Shown: piece after piece, positions 60,590 through 64,000 of the stretch
Layout: each line of letters starts with the position of its first letter
Numbering within the stretch: position 1 is the first letter of the stretch
Assembly: GCF_023008545.1 (NCBI RefSeq)
Contig: NZ_CP095397.1
Span: 1,550,001-1,614,000 of the forward strand
Source: Natribaculum luteum
GTDB lineage: Archaea > Halobacteriota > Halobacteria > Halobacteriales > Natrialbaceae
DNA length: 64,000 bases
Reading direction: 5' to 3'
Position numbers and translations under genes: made by a program
Notes under the pieces: generated by a model
What the model saw: only the letters and a program-made list of their open reading frames with translations
What the model was told of the DNA's origin: nothing
Database searches by the model: none

Positions 60590-61150
60590 ATGACGGATCC
60601 GAAGGATACCATCAACATCGAAAACGTGGTGGCGTCGACCGGCATCGGACAGGAACTCGATCTCCAGAGCGTCGCGATGGACCTCGAGGGGGCCGACTAC
60701 GACCCCGAACAGTTCCCCGGTCTCGTCTACCGTACGCAAAACCCCAAGTCGGCAGCACTGATCTTCCGCTCGGGCAAGATCGTCTGTACCGGCGCGAAAA
60801 GCACCGACGACGTCCACGAGAGCCTGCGCATCGTCTTCGACAAGCTGCGCGAACTCCAGATTCAGGTCAACGAGGACCCCGAGATCGTCGTCCAGAACAT
60901 CGTCACGTCGGCGGACCTGGGACGGAACCTCAACCTGAACGCGATCGCCATCGGGCTCGGCCTGGAGAACATCGAGTACGAACCCGAGCAGTTCCCCGGC
61001 CTCGTTTATCGCCTCGACGAACCCGAAGTGGTGGCCCTGCTCTTTGGCTCGGGCAAACTCGTCATCACCGGCGGCAAGAAGCCCGAAGACGCCGAACACG
61101 CCGTCGACAAGATCGTCTCGCGACTCGAGGACCTCGGACTGCTCGAGTAA
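60590..61150 (+). CDS. tbp: TATA-binding protein
   Basis: 186 residues made of two repeats (residues about 5-90 and 97-180), each with the saddle pattern INIENVVAS..., EQFPGLVYR and then SGK. It binds the TATA box to start transcription with TFB. Haloarchaea often have several TBPs; this copy is full-length with a short acidic end. The promoter has a clear TATA box, so it may bind its own promoter. Confidence 0.97.
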   Translation: MTDPKDTINIENVVASTGIGQELDLQSVAMDLEGADYDPEQFPGLVYRTQNPKSAALIFRSGKIVCTGAKSTDDVHESLRIVFDKLRELQIQVNEDPEIVVQNIVTSADLGRNLNLNAIAIGLGLENIEYEPEQFPGLVYRLDEPEVVALLFGSGKLVITGGKKPEDAEHAVDKIVSRLEDLGLLE

Positions 61151-61252
61151 CGCTCCGTCGTCGTTCGCGTCGGTCTCGCGCGTCGACGTTACCCACGACA
61201 TCTGGCGGATCGCTTTCGGCAGGCACAAATCGGCGGACTCTGAACCTCCGGC

Positions 61253-61636
61253 ATGGTCGTCGCACAGGTCGCACCCGAGGCGCTGGATCCAGCTACTGGT
61301 GGCCCGATCGCGTATCTGGGAACGTTTCTCGTCTCGACGCTGTTCTACGGCGTGACGCTACACATCGCTGCACGGTACGTTCTCGGCGACGTCGGGGTGA
61401 GACAGGCGTTCACCGTCGCGCCGGCGCTCGGTCTCGTGTCGATCCTGCTCCAGCAGTGGGGGCCCGTGGTCGTCATCCCCGTGACGTTCGCCGTCGCGTA
61501 CGTCGCGATTCGCGTCGTCTACGACCTGAGCTATCGAATCACGCTGCTCGTCACTGTCGTCTACTACACCGTCGCGGTGCTCGTCGGGCTCACGATCTTC
61601 AACTTCGTGCGACTGCTCGGGACCGCACCGGTGTAG
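61253..61636 (+). CDS. Four-helix membrane protein of unknown function
   Basis: 127 residues. There are four hydrophobic segments (YLGTFLVSTLFYGVTLHIAARYVL, AFTVAPALGLVSILLQQW, VVVIPVTFAVAYVAIRVVYDL, ITLLVTVVYYTVAVLVGLTIFNFV). It is a compact haloarchaeal membrane protein after tbp on the same strand. I do not know the function. Confidence 0.7.
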   Translation: MVVAQVAPEALDPATGGPIAYLGTFLVSTLFYGVTLHIAARYVLGDVGVRQAFTVAPALGLVSILLQQWGPVVVIPVTFAVAYVAIRVVYDLSYRITLLVTVVYYTVAVLVGLTIFNFVRLLGTAPV

Positions 61637-61671
61637 GTCTGTCCTCGTCGAGAACTGACGCCGACGGCCGA

Positions 61672-62526
61672 TCACTCGACGAGCCGTTCGATCTCCGTCA
61701 CCAAGATGTCGCTCGCGCCGCAGTTTTTGACCTCGGTGATCGTCTCGAAGACGTCCCGCTCGTCGACGACGGCGTGGACGGCGACCTTCTCGCTCCCGCC
61801 GTTTGCGATGTCCATGATCGTCGGTCCGCCGAGTCCCGGGATGACCTCGCGGACCTCCTCGAGTCGGTCCTCGGGGACGTTCATCATCAGGTAGCGTTTC
61901 CCGTCGGCGGCGAGCACCGACGAGAGCGCCGTTCGGATCTCCTCGACTTTCGGGTCGTCGACGACGTCCTCGCGGGCGATCAGTCGAACCGAACTCGAGA
62001 GCACCTCCTCGACGATCGCCAGGCGATTGACCGCGAGCGTCGTGCCCGTACTCGTGATGTCGACGATGGCGTCGGCCATCTCGACGTGCGGCGTGAGTTC
62101 GGTCGCGCCGGTGACCTCCACGACGTCGGGCTCGATGCCCCGCTCGGCGAAGAACTCGCGAGTGACGGTCGGAAACTCCGTCGCGACGGTCTTGCCCGCC
62201 AGGTCCGCGACCGACTCGATGTCGCCGTCTTCCGGCGCGGCGAGGACGAGCCGACAGCGGCCGAACTCGAGGTCGAGCAGGTCGACGACGCCGTCGACTG
62301 CGGCCTCCTGGACCTGGTCGTAGCCCGTCACGCCGACGTCGGCTGCCCCGTCGGCGACGTACTCGGGGATGTCGGCCGCACGGGCAAAGAGGACGGTGAC
62401 GTCGGGATCGACGGTCTCGGCGTAGAGTTTGCGGTCGGCTCCGTTCTCGAGATGAAGCCCCGCCCGCTCTAGAAGGTCGATCGTCGGCTCGTGCAGGCGG
62501 CCCTTGTTGGGGACGGCGATTCGCAT
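61672..62526 (-). CDS. hisG: ATP phosphoribosyltransferase (long form, HisG)
   Basis: 284 residues. It is the first enzyme of histidine synthesis and takes feedback from histidine. The start [23 protein letters not shown] is typical, with [35 protein letters not shown] and a C-terminal regulatory domain (about 210-284, [27 protein letters not shown]). The presence of that domain means the long HisG_L form that does not need HisZ. No other his gene is visible. Confidence 0.95.
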   Translation of the reverse strand: MRIAVPNKGRLHEPTIDLLERAGLHLENGADRKLYAETVDPDVTVLFARAADIPEYVADGAADVGVTGYDQVQEAAVDGVVDLLDLEFGRCRLVLAAPEDGDIESVADLAGKTVATEFPTVTREFFAERGIEPDVVEVTGATELTPHVEMADAIVDITSTGTTLAVNRLAIVEEVLSSSVRLIAREDVVDDPKVEEIRTALSSVLAADGKRYLMMNVPEDRLEEVREVIPGLGGPTIMDIANGGSEKVAVHAVVDERDVFETITEVKNCGASDILVTEIERLVE

Positions 62527-62615
62527 GTGGCGCTATTGGGCCGGCGGTGGGAACTGTCTTTCCATCGTGCTCTCCCGTGTCGCTGGCGACCGGCGTCAAC
62601 CTGCTCGCAGAGCGG

Positions 62616-63287
62616 TTACTGCGACTGGGGCTGTGTCTCCTCGTACGGCTGAACGATGACGAACCCGTCGGTCCCCGTGAACTCGAGCTGGTAGCGCTCG
62701 TCGGAGGACTGTCCGATCATGTCCGAGAGGTTCCGGTTGACGCTCGCACTCGGCGACAGCGACCCGCTCCAGGCGACCGTCGCGTCCGGGTCGGTCTTGA
62801 CCGGCGGCGTCAGGACGAGCGGGTCGCCGTGGGTCGTGATCGCGACGCTGCCGGGGCCCTCGAGGAAGACGTTCGTCAGTCCGCCGGACATGGTCGCGCC
62901 GAGACTCCCGACGGTCCCGATCTCGTAGTCGATTTGCGCCTCGAACGCGAGGACGTCGTTGCCGTTGACCGAGAGTCGCTGTCCTGGATCCAGATCGAGC
63001 ACCTGGATCTCCTTTCCCTGGTCTGCGACGTAGACGTGACCGGTCCCTTCGGCTTCCATCACCGGCGTCCCCTCGCCCGTCGCCTTCTCTTTGAGGAAGC
63101 CGGTGATCCCTCCTTCCGCGGATCCTTTGCCGGTAAACGTCACGTCGCCCGTGTACGCGACCATCGACCCGGCTTTCAGCATCGCAGAACCGTCGAGATC
63201 GACGTCGAGGAGCTTGCTGCTTTCCAGTTGAAACCGCTCGGTGCCGTCCTCGGGCGCGTTGGCCGCGGCGAATTCTTCGAGTTCCAT
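62616..63287 (-). CDS. AIM24-family protein
   Basis: 223 residues from the ATG at 63287. The family TRAP-like beta-barrel pattern is ESSKLLDVDLDGSAMLKAGSMVAYTGDVTFTG, then GGITGFLKEKATGEGTPVMEAEGTGHVYVADQGKEI. Repeated beta strands follow to the end (NVFLEGPGSVAITTHG). It is a conserved protein of unknown role in archaea and bacteria; no active-site motif is visible. Confidence 0.82.
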   Translation of the reverse strand: MELEEFAAANAPEDGTERFQLESSKLLDVDLDGSAMLKAGSMVAYTGDVTFTGKGSAEGGITGFLKEKATGEGTPVMEAEGTGHVYVADQGKEIQVLDLDPGQRLSVNGNDVLAFEAQIDYEIGTVGSLGATMSGGLTNVFLEGPGSVAITTHGDPLVLTPPVKTDPDATVAWSGSLSPSASVNRNLSDMIGQSSDERYQLEFTGTDGFVIVQPYEETQPQSQ

Positions 63288-63617
63288 GTGTCTCTCGAGT
63301 CGTGACCGAAATCGACTCGACATTCTCGTTACTGCGACGTTTGGAAAACACTACCGGTTCTCGCCGCCCGGCTGTTGCCGTCGTTCGACCTCGCTCGCGT
63401 TTGCTAACGACAAACGTGCGCCGGAACACGGCCACAGCCGGCGGTATGAGCCGTCGGGGTCGTGTGAATGAATAACAATTGTTGTTCGTCTGACCCCCGA
63501 TTTACCTTCGATTCTTCGACCACTGACTCCCTGCGACTTTGTTTCGAAAATATACTGTGGGTCAATCCTGGTTTGTAACGCACAAACCGCTTGAATAGCC
63601 AGTCCTTATCTACCCGT
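63288..63617. other. Intergenic region before copA
   Basis: 330 bases without a supported gene. It becomes AT-rich from about 63465 to 63605 and holds the divergent promoters of the AIM24 and copA genes and a palindrome at 63470-63487. Confidence 0.5.
63470..63487. promoter_or_regulatory. Palindrome upstream of copA
   Basis: GAATAACAATTGTTGTTC, 18-bp inverted repeat with one mismatched pair. It lies about 130 bases before the copA ATG, so it is a candidate operator for copA or the AIM24 gene; the distance to both starts leaves the assignment open. Confidence 0.45.
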
Positions 63618-64000
63618 ATGGAACAGAGACGGGCACACCTCGAGATCACGGGGATGTCGTGTGCGACGTGTTCGGGGACCGTCGAGGACGCCCTCGACGA
63701 CCTCGAGGGCGTCGCCTCGGCGAGTGCCAACTACGCGACCGACGAGGGGACAGTCGAGTACGACCCGACGGAGACCTCCCTCGAGGAGATCTACGAGACG
63801 ATCGAGGAGGCGGGGTACGAAGCGGCCTCCGAGACGCGGACGATCACCGTCATGGGGATGTCGTGTGCGACCTGTTCGGAGACGGTGGGCGAGGCCGTCG
63901 CGGACCTGCCCGGCGTCGTTCGCGCCGACGTGAACTTCGCTGCCGACGAGGCCAGAGTCGAGTACAACCCCGCTGACGCCTCGCTCGAGGCGATCTACGA
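63618..64000 (+). CDS. copA: Copper-transporting P1B-type ATPase, N-terminal part (cut by window end)
   Basis: 127 codons to the window edge, with no stop. There are two heavy-metal-associated domains in tandem, each with the GMSCATC copper motif (residues 12-18 and about 79-85). This is the usual start of a CopA-type copper ATPase that pumps Cu(I) out of the cell. The ATPase core lies beyond the window, so export rather than import is an assumption from the family. Confidence 0.88.
   Translation, partial: MEQRRAHLEITGMSCATCSGTVEDALDDLEGVASASANYATDEGTVEYDPTETSLEEIYETIEEAGYEAASETRTITVMGMSCATCSETVGEAVADLPGVVRADVNFAADEARVEYNPADASLEAIY

Noticed and set aside
1-64000. CRISPR array or prophage
   Set aside because: No regular repeat-spacer array and no integrase, capsid or portal gene is visible. 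The tRNA-tail repeats are too few and too irregular for a CRISPR.

Overview
The window comes from a halophilic archaeon (class Halobacteria). The DNA is GC-rich and the proteins are acidic. Promoters are archaeal, with a TATA box about 26-30 bases before leaderless start codons. The gene set is archaeal or haloarchaeal: TATA-binding protein, a doublet histone, aIF1A, Hef, archaeal CCA-adding enzyme, an RPA-type protein, RFC, RNase Z, a haloarchaeal malate dehydrogenase, PGF-CTERM surface proteins and Tat lipoproteins. The genus cannot be fixed from the sequence alone.

Layout. 0-4.5 kb: a tRNA with CAU anticodon, moaB, two tandem COG0523 metallochaperone GTPases and a divergent NikR. 4.5-9.0 kb: tRNA-Asn, CCA-adding enzyme, then a chromatin/DNA block (histone deacetylase, doublet histone, RPA). 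9.3-9.7 kb: tRNA-Arg followed by degenerate repeats, each carrying a copy of the tRNA 3' end. 9.7-13.4 kb: a metal-export locus whose DtxR-type regulator is split by an intact IS66 element. 13.5-16.1 kb: AT-rich spacers around a lipoprotein, a small membrane protein and an unusual DCC/Tat/cysteine-rich fusion protein. 16.2-23.4 kb: RNase P RNA, AMMECR1 protein, NAD salvage genes (pncB and a pncA-like gene) and two paralogous surface proteins with HELVH motifs. 23.5-27.6 kb: serpin, an M23-like protein, a lipoate ligase and small proteins. 27.6-34.5 kb: a Dpp/Opp-type peptide ABC transporter with a fused DppD-DppF ATPase, bracketed by two paralogous proteins of unknown function. 34.6-47.9 kb: a beta-propeller protein, thiolase, glyS with a small upstream ORF, dolichol-kinase-like, AEC transporter, Hef and mdh. 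48.1-52.7 kb: a nest of three insertion sequences (IS4-type and IS630-type, both inside one IS200/IS605). 52.7-64.0 kb: housekeeping genes (aIF1A, DUF460, rnz, rfc, thioesterase, tRNA G10 methyltransferase, tbp, hisG) ending in the start of a copper ATPase.

How the genes fit together. Three metal-handling groups stand out: NikR with the COG0523 GTPases; the putative Mn/heavy-metal exporter with a DtxR-like operator and a broken DtxR-type gene; and copA. The most unusual signals are (1) stem-loops after two unrelated tRNA genes that share an almost identical 24-nt loop while the stem copies the T-arm of the local tRNA, (2) the DCC-Tat-(20-cysteine) fusion protein, and (3) nested insertions whose pre-insertion sequence can be rebuilt exactly, including one that breaks the 3' end of tnpB where its guide RNA is expected.
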